From Phascolarctos cinereus (lineage: Eukaryota; Chordata; Mammalia; Diprotodontia; Phascolarctidae): DNA of 64,000 nt. The translations under genes were made by a program, and so were the position numbers. The stretch is from assembly GCF_002099425.1 (NCBI RefSeq), contig NW_018344159.1, positions 3,470,501 through 3,534,500 on the forward strand. Direction: 5' to 3'. The notes under the pieces are model-generated. The model was given only the letters and a program-made list of their open reading frames with translations. It had not been told where the DNA came from and searched no databases. Below, piece by piece: positions 44,627 through 56,429 of this stretch; position 1 is the stretch's first letter; every line of letters starts with the position of its first letter.

Positions 44627-45956
44627 ATGCCATACCAAACTAACAATAAATTATTTTATAGAGCTAGAAAAAATAAAACCAAAATTCATCTGGAAGAGCA
44701 AAAGCTCGAGAATATCAAGGGAATCAATTTAAAAAATGTGAAAGAAAGTGGTCTAGCCATACTAGATCTCAAACTGTATTATAAAGTGGTAATTATCAAA
44801 ACAGTCTGGTACTGGCTAAGGAATAGAGTGGTGGATCAGTGGAATAGATTAGGTACAAATTGCATTATAATAAATGACCATAGTAATCTAGTATGTGATA
44901 AACCCAAAGATCCAAGTTTTTGGAACAAAAACTCATTATTTGACAAAAACTGCTGGGAAAACTAGGAAACAGTATGGCAGAAACTAGGTATAGGCCAAAT
45001 CTCACACCATATGCCAAGATAAGGTCAAAATGGGTACATGATTTACACATAAATGGTGACATCATAAGCAAATTTTAAAAGTATGGAATAGTTTATCTGT
45101 CAGATTTGTGGATATGGGAGGAATTTAGGACTCCAGAAGATACAGAGAACATTACAAAATGTAAAATAGTTAATTCTGATTATATAAAATTTAAAAGTTT
45201 TTTGCACAAACAAAACCAATGCAACCTTAATTATAAGAAAAGCAGAAAAGGGGGGAGGGGGAAATTTGCAACAAGTACCTCTGTTAAAGGTCTCATTTCT
45301 CAGATAGATAACTGAGTCAAATTTATAAAAACACAAGTCATTCTCCAATTCATAAATGGTTAAAGGATCTGAACAGGCAGTTTTCAGACAAAGAAATTAA
45401 AGCTATCTATAGTCATATAAAAAATGCTCTAAATAACTATTGATCAGAGAAATGCATATTAAAACAACTCTGAGGTGCTACCACACAGCTATCAGAGTGA
45501 ATAATATGATTTAAAAAAGGAAACTGTTGGATGTTGGAGGGAAGGTGGGAAAACTGGGACACTAATGCATTCTTGGTAGAGCTATGAACTAATCCAACCA
45601 TTCTGGAGAACTATTTGGAACTATGCCCAAAGGGCTGTAAAACTGTACATACCCTTTGATCCAGCAATATATATCCCAAAGACATTCAAAAAAAGGGGAA
45701 AGTATCTAATTGTATCAAAAATATTTATAGCAGCTCTTGTTGTGGTTGCTTATAATTGGAAATCAAAGGAATGCCCATCAATTGGGGAATGGCTAAACAA
45801 GTTGTGGTATATAATTATAATGAAATATTATTGTGCTATAGAAATGACAAGCATGATGATTTCAGAAAAATCGGGAAAGACTTATATGAACTGATGCAAG
45901 GTGAAATGAACAGAACCAGAAGAATGCTGTACACAGTAACAGCAAATACTGTTCAG
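44627..45956 (+). pseudogene. L1 ORF2 C-terminal region remnant
   Basis: Pieces in several frames: ESGLAILDLKLYYKVVIIKTVWYW near 44740, FDKNCWEN near 44940, and GMPINWGMAKQVVVYNYNE at 45768, all typical of the ORF2 tail. The same tail region occurs at 47512 and 53040, and in reverse at 18028-20149. Confidence 0.8.
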
Positions 45957-46309
45957 TGAAGAACTGTGAATGTCTTAGTTATTCGCAGAAATACAATGAT
46001 CCAAGACAATCCCAAAGGGCTAATGATGAAGCATACTATCCTCCTCCAGTGAAAGAACTGATATTGATTTAATACAGACTGAAGCATGCTATTTTTCACT
46101 TCTTTTCTTTCATTTTTTTTCTTTTGTTCGAGTCTTCCTGTACAAAATGACTAATATGGAAATGTTTTACATAATTGCACAAGTATAAACTACATCAGGT
46201 TGCTTACTGTTTCAGCAAGGGGTGAGGGGAGTGAAGGAAGGATAGAATTTGAAACTCAAAACTTTAAATAAAAATGTTTTTAAAAAATTAAAAAATAAAA
46301 AGTAAAAAG

Positions 46310-47017
46310 CGGTTGTAAGGTTGTCCAATGATGGACAACCTCCTACTTCCCAAAGCAACAGAATTCACTAAATGTCTTTAAAAATAACAGAATCAAAGTG
46401 AGCAGAATAAAAACAATATACTCAGTGACTACACAGGGTAAATGGAGAGAACAGCAGCAACAAACAAATCCACACACTATGAAATGATGACCAAGCTTGG
46501 CCCCAAAGAAAGCATGAGAAAATGCATCTCCCTCCCTCCTTTGGAGAGGTGGGTGATTATGAGTACAGAACATGACATGTAATAATGTTGCATTTGGTTA
46601 ACTCACTGGTTAGTTTTTCTAACTTTTTTTTCCTTTCTTTTATTCTTTGTGACAAGATGGCTCCTGGGTAATGTGGGATGAATATGTTTGGAAATTAAAA
46701 TATTATAAGAATACAACATGAATATAATTTTTGTCATGGTGATCACTTCATATGTATACCTTCCTCAATCAATTTAGAGGGCATGTTTGTTCCTTTACTC
46801 TTGTAATATGCCAGGTGGTTACCATCATCCTTAAGTGAGACAATGTTAAATACTTTGAAAACATTAAAATGTTCTAGAAATGCTTGCTATACATTATTAA
46901 TATCCTAATTGCATTTTAATAGGTACATGAAGTAGAAGAGTAACAAAACTAGCCTTAGGCTACAGAATCCCTCTCTCCCAGTTCCAAATTGCACAGGAGT
47001 CCCCCTGTTTCCCTCCC

Positions 47018-47019
<2 letters not shown>
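46310..47019. other. No recognised gene; 10-bp perfect hairpin at 46318-46341
   Basis: Just after the L1 tail, aggttgtcca and tggacaacct form a short hairpin with a 4-nt loop. The rest shows no repeat I can name with confidence. Confidence 0.4.

Positions 47020-47085
<66 letters not shown>
47020..47085. repeat. (CA)33 microsatellite
   Basis: An uninterrupted CA run of about 66 bp, long enough to be highly polymorphic. Confidence 0.97.
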
Positions 47086-47088
<3 letters not shown>

Positions 47089-47511
47089 CTATAAACTTCT
47101 GCCCATTAGATCAAGAATTCAGCTAGGCCAATTTAGATCTCAGCACTCTTTCTTTTCTCTGCAACTTACTGCTGGAACTCCCATGTCAAGTAGAAACTAA
47201 AATACTTTGTTTTAATCCCTTCTGAAGCCAATATTTCCAGAGATCTTGGTTCTATGAATAAATGTTTTTCTTCATTTCTTTTCACATCTTAAACTATCTC
47301 TCAGTTGAGCTTTTGTCAATGCTTCTTCCAACCTCATTTCAAGAAAAATAGTGCAAAACATAAATAGAACACCTAGCCTCCTCCATATCCAAAAAGGCTA
47401 CAGGAAAAGAAAAATGACCACTAAAACTTAGGGTAGCTGGAAAGATTCCTTAGTTGATAGGGGGAAAAAAATGTAGCTACAAGCTACAAGTTGCCAATGA
47501 AAGGTCCCATT

Positions 47512-47735
47512 TGCACCAAAATATTCATAGCAACCCTTTTTGCTACTGAAACTGAAAACAAAGGAAATGTCAACTCAGTGGGGAAAGGCTAAACAAGTCG
47601 TGGTATATAAATGGTGTAGAATATTACTGCACCATAAGGAATGATGAGTATGAAGAATTCTAAAAAGTATAGGAATACTTACATGGACTGATACAACGTG
47701 AAGTAAAGAGGACCAGGAAAACAATATACATGGAA
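47512..47735 (+). mobile_element. L1 ORF2 tail fragment
   Basis: caccaaaatattcatagcaa, caagtcgtggtatataaatg, gaatattactgcaccataag and aatacttacatggactgata follow the L1 sequence at 45710-45935. No 3' UTR is attached, so the copy is cut at both ends. Confidence 0.8.
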
Positions 47736-48640
47736 CGTCCCTCTAGTCTACACCTTCCCCCGCCCCAACTCAGATTTGATGATTGCAGGTTAGGCTCCCA
47801 GAATGTAGTTCCTACACCAAGTTCAAGGGACTCTGTAGGTCCACATGCTAAAATCATAACTCACTTAATCATAACCCCATCAAGTATAGTTATATTTAAT
47901 AACCACTGGATACAATTAGTTTAAATCAAAGACATTTACTAAGAGGCATAGCATGAAAAGTAACTATAAAACCTCCTTGCCTCATAAACCTGGGGCATAT
48001 TCTTCCACAAATATATGAGAAACATTAGCACGTATGTAGAATATACCAGTAATGAGGCATACATGTAGGAGATACATGTGGTGAAGGCAGTAAATTTCTC
48101 CAGCATTGTAGGGTCCCCCAATATCTTCTACCTTCTTGCAGTATCCTCATATTACTCCCCACCTGGGCACAGTATCTCTGCTAGGCCCCTAGTTCAGCTG
48201 GGCCCCTGGATCTACTCATCTCTGCAATTTAATTCCAGACTACCAGAAGTTAATCTCTCTTGAATTCATAGTTATCTGTCTTCTCTGCTGCTGGAGTTCT
48301 CATTTTAAAAGGTTGTCTCCTGTCTTGATTAGTTTGCTGAATCCCTAGAAATTGTGTCCCTTTTTTTTGGAAAGCCATCATGGTCAAACCCTCACCATCC
48401 AACAGCTAACTGCCCTCTATTTCCATCAATTTTGGTCAGAGAATTTCTTCATATCTCATAAATGGATAACAGGATGCAGACACATATTTCCACTTTCTTG
48501 AAGACCTTACCACATCATCCTTGTTCCCTTCCACTGATCTGTGATTTCATCAATTGGGTTGACCAGGGAGGGAGGTAAAGATCAACTGATCAGAGCAGCC
48601 CCTCCTCACTTCATTATTTAAAGACATAAGGACAAAAAAA
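47736..48640. other. No recognised feature
   Basis: 0.9 kb without a repeat I can name. Its composition and a stretch near 47925 (aaatcaaagacatttactaa) would be compatible with an old LTR, but I see no matching ends. A G run follows at 48641-48651. Confidence 0.35.
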
Positions 48641-48644
48641 GGGG

Positions 48645-49370
48645 GGGGGGGTCAATTCCTAAAAAGAACATAAGATAGTGATTTTTTTTCTTATGCTGAT
48701 CACAAGGAGTGCCAACATACATGGAATACTTAACTACTTCACTTGGATGCCTGAGGCAGAATTTGAGAAGGACATGATCAACCTATCTGTACCTGCCTTT
48801 GAACAATCTTTAAGGTAAATTACAAGCCTGGGAGAAGAAGTGGCATGGAAATGGTATCTGTAATGATGATTTTGGGGGATCATAGTGCACAGTTATCATG
48901 ATTACTCTCCGGTTTTAAACACCACTGAGCTATAATGAGGAAGAAATCATGAGTAAGTATTAGCTGTAAAAGAAAAACTTAAGAAGCTTAGAGACACCCT
49001 GAACAGAGATAAAAAAAAAAATGTAAATGTGAATCTTATCTTCAAATTTAAACCCTGTTTCTGTTCAGTCTTGAAACAGCACAGTGAAGTGGGAGCAGCA
49101 TAGGATTTTAAGCACCCACCCAGAGGCCTCTGATTCCTATTAGTTGGCTGTCCATAGTCAAATCTCTTATAACTGCTCTGAACCTCAGTTTCCTCTATCG
49201 TAAAATTGGGATAACAATGATAGTTCCCTCACAATGTTATTACAAGGCTAAAATGAGATAGTGTATGTTAGTTAAATTGATACATATATGCATATAACAA
49301 TATCTGTATATGATGACACATATGTTAGTTATTCCTCATCCTATTGTCAACAAACTAGTGTTAACGTGTG
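48645..49370. repeat. Left arm of a large inverted duplication (about 0.73 kb)
   Basis: It pairs in reverse complement with 51858-52595. Matched landmarks include cttatgctgatcacaaggag, cacttggatgcctgaggcag, aaggtaaattacaagcctgg, aaacaccactgagctataat, gttggctgtccatagtcaaa and tcacaatgttatta. In 48712-48896 I count about 18 differences in about 185 aligned positions, mostly transitions. A MIR fragment (about 49080-49290) lies at the same place in both arms. Confidence 0.9.
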
Positions 49371-49399
49371 TTTATACTATATTGAAACCATCTGAAAAT

Positions 49400-49560
49400 A
49401 AGAACATAAGAATTATTATCCAGAGGGCGTGTCTGGTCCATCTAGCCCAGTATCTTTTTCTTTGAGAGTCTGCCATGATGGAATAAGGGTATGATTTGCC
49501 CTCCAGGTTATGAAGTTAGCTAGCATCTCTGGTTTCCCTAATGTTCGTTTTTCAGCTTAC
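49400..49560 (+). mobile_element. Ancient amniote-wide repeat fragment (family uncertain)
   Basis: aagaacataagaattattat followed by tggtccatctagcccagtat matches a motif I know from old amniote interspersed repeats ('agaacataagaa...ccatctagcccagtatc'). I cannot place it firmly in CR1 or a SINE family. Confidence 0.45.
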
Positions 49561-49630
49561 ATATCTTAAAGGTGAACATAACATTGGTCTTTCCTGTTAA
49601 GGGCCAATGTTATGTTCACCTTTAAGATAT
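49561..49630. repeat. Perfect hairpin, 27-bp arms, 16-nt loop
   Basis: Bases 49561-49587 (atatcttaaaggtgaacata + acattgg) are the exact reverse complement of 49604-49630. The loop is tctttcctgttaaggg. There is no mismatch in 27 pairs, although the region is otherwise old and decayed. The transcript would form a stable stem on either strand. Confidence 0.95.
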
Positions 49631-49689
49631 ATACAGTTTTTGGTCAAACATTTTTTGATGATATCCTTTATACCACTTTTTGCATGGAC

Positions 49690-50345
49690 ACTATCATTCA
49701 TAATACTGGGACTGTTGCAATAACCTGCTGGTTGGTCCCCCTGCCTTGAGTTTCTCCCCACTCCATTCCATCCTTCACTCAGCTCTCAAAGTGATCTTCC
49801 TAAAGTGCAGGTCTGACCATGTCACTCCCCTATTCACTAAATTCTAGTTGCTCCCTATTACTTCCTGAATCAGATAATCCTCTGTTTATCTCTGAAAACC
49901 CTTCAGAGCCTGGCCTTCTCCTACCTTTCTAATATTCTTATCCCTTTCTTCCCTCCATGAATTCTATGATGCAGTAACACTGGCCTCTGCGCTATAACTT
50001 GAATATGACATTTCATCTCCTTAGTGTTTTCATTGGCTATCCTCCACGCCTGGAACTCTCTCCCTCCTCATCTCCATCTCCTGGTTTCTCTGGCTTCTTT
50101 TAGGCCTCAGCTAATGTTCTGCCTCCTACAAGAAAACTTTCTCCAACCTATTTAGTGCCTTCCCTTTGAGATTATCTCCAATTTATCCCTGCCTATGTCT
50201 TGCTTGTACATATTGTTTATATGTTGTCTCTCCTGCTTGACTGTGAATTCCTTGAAATTAGAGACTGTCTTTTGCCTTTCTTTGTATCCCTAGAACTTAG
50301 CACAATGCCTGACACATAATAGACACTTATTAATGCTTGTTGACT
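49690..50345 (+). mobile_element. L2 LINE, long 3' portion
   Basis: It starts in the last part of the ORF (ataacctgctggttggtccc, cctaaagtgcaggtctgacc) and continues through the 3' UTR (ctggaactctctccctcctc, gagattatctccaatttatc, ttgcctttctttgtatccct) to cacaatgcctgacacataat and a ttgttgac end. About 650 bp, well recognisable but with its frame broken. Confidence 0.9.
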
Positions 50346-50904
50346 TTACTACTATGCCTATGAGCCATCTCTCCATTATCTTTGAGTGACCTGTCATTTT
50401 GATTTTTCAAAGACTACAGTATTCTGTTATTCATAGCTATACTACACACTTGGATACACCTAGAATATACTCTTTTCATGCCTATATGTCCCCAGAATCT
50501 TAGTTGAACTCACTATGGAAAATATGGACAAGAGTCACACAGGTTGAGAAAGTCTGAATAGGTTACAATCTGCACCATTGAAGGCAGCACTGCATCAATA
50601 TGATTGCAGATCCATTAAGGCATTGAAGCATACTTTACACAGTGGGCATTAAATTTACAAAACTAATAACTAAGATAGATAAGCTAAAATTATAAACAGA
50701 TTCAAAACCAAAATATATGAATTAGTGGATAGTACATCTACAACAGGTTATTTTGGGACACTAGGAATGTTAGTCAAATTAATATCTTGGAGGGCAAACT
50801 ATTTCCTTCTGCCATAATGCCAGACTCTCAGGGGGGAACACTGGGATGGGTGGGCTAGACATTCCTTCTGGATGATAGCATAAACACAACATTAATAAAC
50901 ACTG

Positions 50905-51868
50905 GTTTGTTATTTCAACCCCTCACCGAACGATTGTCCTCTCAAATCCTTTGCCCCTTATCCTATAGAAGCTCTTGTCCTGTCTGACCTTAGCCCTGAT
51001 CACTCCCACCATCTGCTGTCTTTGCTCCTACACATTTGCTGCAGAATGAAGGTGGGGAAAAATCACAAAACTGTGCTGAGTCTACTATAAATTTATGATA
51101 CATAATCTCAACTGAACTCACAAAACTGTGCTGACTGAGTCAACCATAAATTTATGATACATAATCTCAACTGGACACATTCCTAATTAACTCACTATGC
51201 CACCTACCATCGTGGCTTTTCCAAACCCTTTCATCCCTCCTCAAATGTCTTATGACTGCCCCCACTCTCTCAGATGAGAACCTCCACATATTGCACTGAA
51301 AAACTTTGCCAAGAGTTGTTTCCTTCTTTCTTCCTCATTTCATCACTAAGATCTCTTGTCACTCTCTGTTCCTTCATCTTCTTTCTTGCCAAAGCCAAGC
51401 GTTTTACATGCACAAATGATTCCAGTCCATTCCATCTCCCCCTGATTTCCTCCACTATCATCCCCACACTCTCACTTATCTCTCCCTCTCTACTGGCTCT
51501 TTTCCTACAAACATACCCATGTCTCCCCTATCTTCAAAAAATCCTGAGTTGATCCAGCCATTCATTCTTGATATCAGTCCCATATCTCTACTTCCTTTTG
51601 TGGCTAAGCTCATAGAAAAGGCTGACTAGAACTGATGTTTTCATTTCCTTCTTCTTCCTCCCTTTTCAACTCTGCAGTCTGGCTTCCAACTTCATCATTC
51701 AACTGCAACTTCTCTTCCCAAAGTTATCAGTGATCTCAATTGGCAAATCTGATGATGCTTTTTTCAATCTTCATCCTTCTTGAACTCATCTGGTTTTGCC
51801 TTTCCTTGTATGCACAGCACTTAAAGCAGTGCTTGGCACATAGTAGGCCCTTGATTGACTGATGTGTT
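50905..51868 (+). mobile_element. L2 LINE, internal part plus 3' end
   Basis: Blocks from the endonuclease/RT region are in order: tgaccttagccctgatcact, ctcttttcctacaaacatac, tggcttccaacttcatcatt, aagttatcagtgatctcaat. It then jumps to the terminus (agcagtgcttggcacatagt, gattgactgatg), so RT sequence is deleted near 51790. A 55-59-bp tandem duplication lies at 51063-51176. Confidence 0.8.
51063..51176. repeat. Tandem duplication, 55-59-bp units
   Basis: tcacaaaactgtgctga starts both 51063 and 51118, and ataaatttatgatacataat with ctcaactg ends both. The second unit has four extra bases (ctga) near its start. Few other differences are seen, so it is younger than the surrounding L2. Confidence 0.9.
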
Positions 51869-52595
51869 GACAATTAGATAAGGAGTAATAACTGACATTT
51901 GTCATTATATACATGTAATTGTCTATGTACATATATATATCAATCACCCATCTAACTGACATATGCTATCTCATTTTAGCCTCATAATAACATTGTGAGG
52001 AAACTATCATTGTTATCATTTACAGTAGAAGAAACTGAGGTTCAGAGCAGTTATAAGAGATTTGACTATGGACAGCCAACTAGTAGGAGTCAGAGGCATC
52101 TGTAAACACCTCTGACTGGGTGCCTAAAATCCCATGCTGCCCCTACTTCACTGTGCTGTCTCAAGGCTGAACAGGAATTGGGTTTAAATTTGGAGATAAG
52201 ATTCACATTTACATTTTTAATTTCTGTTCAGGGCATCTCTAAGCTTCTTAAGTTTTTCCTTTACAACCAATACCTACTCATGATTTCTCCTTATTATAGC
52301 TCAGTGGTGTTTAAAACAGAGTAATCGTGATAACAAAACTTACTTCCCATGTGCACTATGATTCCCCAAAATCATCATTACAGCCACCATTTCCATGCTA
52401 CTTCCTCTCCCAGGCTTGTAATTTACCTTAAAGATTGTTCAAAGACCAGTACAGATAGATTGATCATGTCCCTCTCAAATTCTGCCTTAGGCATCCAAGT
52501 GAAATAGTCAAACATTCCCCATATGCTGGCACTCTGTGTGATCAGCATAAGAAACAAAAATCACCACTTTATATTCTTTCTAGGAATTTACCCCC
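51858..52595. repeat. Right arm of the large inverted duplication
   Basis: Reverse-complement partner of 48645-49370. It has a 19-bp-scale extra segment near 52100 (gcatctgtaaacacctctga) and another near 52330 not shared by the left arm. The arm begins at the 3' end of the L2 that ends at 51868 and stops at the cccccttctctctc tract near 52591. Confidence 0.9.
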
Positions 52596-52824
52596 TTCTC
52601 TCTCTGTCTCTCTGTCTCTCTTTCTCTCCCCTTATACCTTAACCATTGTAAAATAGGGGAGTTAATCAGGACATTCTTTGTATTTCCCCCTCAGTCTGGC
52701 TGATGGACGATTCTGCACTATACAAGATAAAGGGCAGATAGGCAATAGAGACAATGAAGTGCTAACGTCTTCAACACAGTATAAATATGTGTCTACGCTC
52801 TGTTACTTCTTTATGAGGTGATCA
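52596..52824. other. CT-rich tract, then no recognised feature
   Basis: (TCTC/TGTC)n at about 52597-52630, then unique-looking sequence. Confidence 0.5.
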
Positions 52825-53230
52825 AAATCAGTGGAGATAACTATTCTGGAAAGCATGTTGGAACCATGCCCACAAAGCTATTAAACCATGCATACCATTT
52901 CGCCCAGAAATAATGCAAATAGGGTTATACCCCAAAGATATCAAAGAAAAAGGATGAGGACCTATACATACAAATATGTGTGTGTGTGTGTGTACATATA
53001 TATCAGCTCTTTTTCTTAAAGCAAAGAATTAGAAACGGAAGGGATGCCCATCAATTGGGGAATGTTTGAACAAGTTATGGCATAGAAATGTTCTGAAATA
53101 CTATTGTGCTATGAAAAATTATGAAGGTGATAGTTTCAAAAAAAACTGGGAAGATTTATATGAATTGATGAAAAGTGAGGTGAGTAGAACCGGGAGAACA
53201 ATGTATACAATAACAGCAATATTGTTGAGA
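52825..53230 (+). mobile_element. L1 ORF2 tail fragment
   Basis: gataactattctggaaagca, ggttataccccaaagatatc, gatgcccatcaattggggaa, tttatatgaattgatgaaaa and aaccgggagaacaatgtata align with 45590-45950. 53066-53266 is open and reads WHRNVLKYYCAMKNY, NWEDLYELMKSEVSRTGRTM. (GT)n lies at 52977-52994. No 3' UTR is present. Confidence 0.85.
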
Positions 53231-53754
53231 GTTGAGGCAAGAGACAGCTTTAAGGATCATAACCTCTGAGATTCAAGGAGAGAGTCAGAGTCGAACATTA
53301 CAAGTTTAGCTGCAGAAAAAAGGACCAGGGATCCCCAGAGGGCCCAGCAGAGATTCTGCACCCAGGGAGAGCATCATGAAAAAGGGAAAGATACCAAGGC
53401 CCTTCAGTGCCAAAGGTTTGAGTTACATCAGCCATGTAGGTTCCCCATGTGTGCACTTCTCTACTATTGTACTCTATAGTTGTGCTGCTCTTCCCACTAA
53501 CACTGTGTAGTTGTAGAAGAGTGTGGACTAGATTTATGGGAAGAGTGTTTTCTTACTACTGCCCATGCTATGCCATTTATTTTAAGCTAATCATATCTGC
53601 TGACTGACTCAAAGGAAGTAAACTGATGGGAAGCACATAAGCTATACTTTTAGGAGTATAAACCCTCAGAGTTCCTGAATTCAAGGTAGGGTATCCTCAA
53701 GGAAACCCAACCTACAAATACAAGTTAGGAAGGCAATGTGACAATAAGCTCCAA
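53231..53754. other. No recognised feature
   Basis: It might contain old LTR-like sequence, but no ends, target site or poly-A signal could be identified. Confidence 0.35.
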
Positions 53755-55329
53755 TCTTCCCTTTATTATAAGGGATTTTCATTTGACTCTACTATCCCCT
53801 CGCAAACATATGCACATTTCTCTCCTACTTTTCATGGCTGAATTTTCCTAATGGGTGGTCTTACTCTCCTGTTTTTATTTCCTACTCTCTCCTTAACTAC
53901 CTAGAGTCTAATTTCTATCACCATCCCACTATTCTCTCCAACGTTTCTAATGATTTCCTTCCGGCTTCAGCCAAAGGTTTTATTTTACTGGTTCTCCACT
54001 TTCCCATCTTTCTGACAACTCCCCTTGGTTCTTTTATTAGTTCTTCTTCCTCCTTTCACTGATTAAATTGAGCATGCAAGGTTCACTCTTTGGCCTCCTG
54101 CTTATTCGCTTTTATAGTTACAACTACTACCTACTATGGAGTTCTGCCATCAGATCTCAGCCAAATCTCCAGGCAAGTTTTCCCCTACTCTTCTCCAGTT
54201 TCCAATAGGATATTTCTCCTTGGTTGTTTCAGTGATATGTGAAGTTTAACAACTCAAGCTGACTCTTTTCTTTCCTCCCCAAATGAGCAAGCCCACTTCC
54301 AAATAATGGTTAGCAGTACCACAAATACCCCTTTCCTCTAGAGTCCTAAGCTATGTTATGTCTCCCTTTCCCTTCACTTCCTACCTCCAAATCACCAAAT
54401 TCTGTTCATTTTTCTTGTGAAATATCATTTAGGATTTCCTATTACTTAACATTTCTACAACCACCATCCTTTCCTATGTCTTTATCACCAGATACTTAAA
54501 CTAAAATAATAGCCTCCTTTACTCTATATTCTCCTCATTCCAGTCCATACTCAATATATTAGTATAAGCCATTAGAATGGATCATTTTTGTCACATCCAT
54601 TCCTCAAGAATATCATTTTCTCAGTCTTTTTGTGACCAATTGTATGAATTTGCCAGCCATCTGGCTGAAGTCAAATAATAAGTAATAGATAAGAGCAAAC
54701 CTTACTATCACATATTAAGATAAAATGCACAAGACTCTCTTTGTTCTCATGGTACCCTAACCAAGAAAGTTATCTCTCTACTCACTGGAAATATCTCCCT
54801 GTTATTCTTAGCCACCATCCGTAATTTACCTCAAAATTAATTCAGTTTTTCCTGTCAACCCTACCTCACTTAGATCCATCCTTATTTTATTCAATAACCA
54901 TAATCCTTCAGCACTCATGAATTGTAGTATATCAATCAGGAAGGCACTTAAGAAAATCTCTTATGCTATCTTCATGGTCTAGGTGGAGAGACATATGCTA
55001 GATTACGTAATTAGGTAGACTGTTTGGCATTCAAAAACTTTCATAACTTTCCCCATTCTCAACCCCTACTTTTCCAGTTTCTTATACCTTATTCACCACC
55101 ATGCACTCTGGCACTTGACCTCCTTGCAGCTCCTCAAATAAGACAGTTCATCTCCTAGCACCTGACATTTTTAGTAGTTTGCCTGAAACTCTCTCCCTCC
55201 TCTACCTCCTGGCTTCTCTGGCTTGTGTCAAGTATCAACTAAAGTTTCACTTCCTAAAAAAAGCCTTCTCAGTCCTTTATCTTAGTGTCTTCTCTCTGAC
55301 ATTCTCTTCAGTTCATCAGATAGAGAGAT

Positions 55330-55394
<65 letters not shown>

Positions 55395-55565
55395 GTAGAT
55401 CTTGTTCGGACATAGTTGTTTGCATGTTGTCTTCTCCATTAAATTGTAAGCTTTTTGAAGGCAAGTATTATTGTTTACCCTTTTTTAATGCCCAGTGCTT
55501 AGCACAGTGCCTGGTACATAGTAGGAATTTAATAAATATTTGTTGACTGACTGACTGACTGACTT
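53755..55565 (+). mobile_element. L2 LINE, long copy (RT region to 3' end)
   Basis: 53755-54575 follows the RT-bearing half: ggttcactctttggcctcct (RT block G.LFGLLL-like, near 54080), then ccaaatctccaggcaagttt. 54720-54900 and 55015-55560 continue to the 3' end (ttgcatgttgtcttctccat, tagcacagtgcctggtacat, aataaatatttgttgactga). A GATA array is embedded at 55329-55395. Frames are destroyed. Confidence 0.8.
55329..55395. repeat. (GATA)n/(GACA)n microsatellite within L2
   Basis: About 13 GATA units followed by three GACA units, at the place where L2 3' UTRs here read gattatctccaattta. It probably grew from that short seed. Confidence 0.95.
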
Positions 55566-55589
55566 AAAGCTGGTTGAAGGTCTGAAGAG

Positions 55590-55745
55590 ATCAGTATCAA
55601 ATTGGAGAAGGCCTCTGATGTAGTATCCCAGGAATGAGCCTTTTGGCTTTTCTGTTTAGCACTGTTATCAATTACTTGGATGAAGACATGCTTGCAGATG
55701 ATTCCAAGCTAGGAAAGATAGCTATAATACATAAGATAATAGAAT
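55590..55745 (+). mobile_element. L3 (CR1-clade) fragment
   Basis: aatgagccttttggcttttc, tgttatcaattacttggatg, aagacatgcttgcagatgat and ccaagctaggaaagatagct match the L3 RT segment that includes the FADD region (here LADD/S-like and broken). Confidence 0.7.
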
Positions 55746-56429
55746 TAGGTTCAAAAAATTTTCAATGGTCTACAATCATATATCAAGACTTCTAATAGCT
55801 GTAATTTTATCTGTGTAGGTATTCCTTCCACCAATATAGATAGAAGCCCTTTCTATTTAAATCAACATTAAGTGTATAAAGCACTGTCCTATCTCCTAGA
55901 TATCAGGGTTAGGAATCTAACAAGGTGATAAGGGAAACCTCCTGGTTTCCTGGACTAGTGTATGTCCCGGGCAGCTAGGCATATGCTCTGGTATCATTCT
56001 GATGGACTTGTGTTCTAAACCTTGATGAAAGACATTTGCCGTGTTGAAATGTAACAGTAATTTCTTATAGGGAACCAGTAATGAGAAAGGCAGGGAGCCA
56101 GGGGAGGTTGGGTTGAAGATTATTGGTCATAGAGTCATGTGAAGGTATCTACCAAGGTAAGATATAAGAGGGACTGAGGAAAAACAGCTTAATGTCTCTT
56201 TTGGGAAATATAGTCAATACTTCTTTCTCCTGATGCTTCCAGCAAGGGGGAAGAAGATAATTTCTTTATCCTTCCCTCACCATCCCACCAAAAGCAATGG
56301 AGTACCACTGCAACAAGGCACATAGCCTTCAGTAAGAGTCTAAAACATATATCCAACAGAAAGGGACCAAATCACATTCCTAGCTACATGAGAAGTGCCC
56401 TGATCACCATTACCCAAAGGAAAAAAATG
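55746..56429. other. No recognised feature
   Basis: Unique-looking sequence without a repeat or exon that I can support. Confidence 0.45.

Larger units (their letters stand above)
40795..46309 (+). mobile_element. L1 LINE, long but decayed copy, interrupted by a retroposed insert
   Basis: Order: ORF1 C-terminal domain (about 40920-41215), spacer, ORF2 endonuclease (about 41830-42690), foreign insert (42691-43172), ORF2 central region, reverse transcriptase (about 43860-44500), C-terminal region (to 45956), 3' UTR and A-rich tail to about 46309. Most of ORF1 and the 5' UTR are missing. A weak flank match (ggttgtgag near 40790, ggttgtaag near 46311) may mark the target site, so the 5' boundary is approximate. 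Many stops and frameshifts, and deletions before the RT, make it inactive. Confidence 0.85.

Noticed and set aside
46318-46341. 10-bp perfect hairpin after the L1 tail
   Set aside because: Short palindromes of this size occur by chance. It is recorded only as a note in the region entry.
47736-48640. Possible LTR
   Set aside because: I found no matching ends, target duplication or poly-A signal in a consistent orientation.
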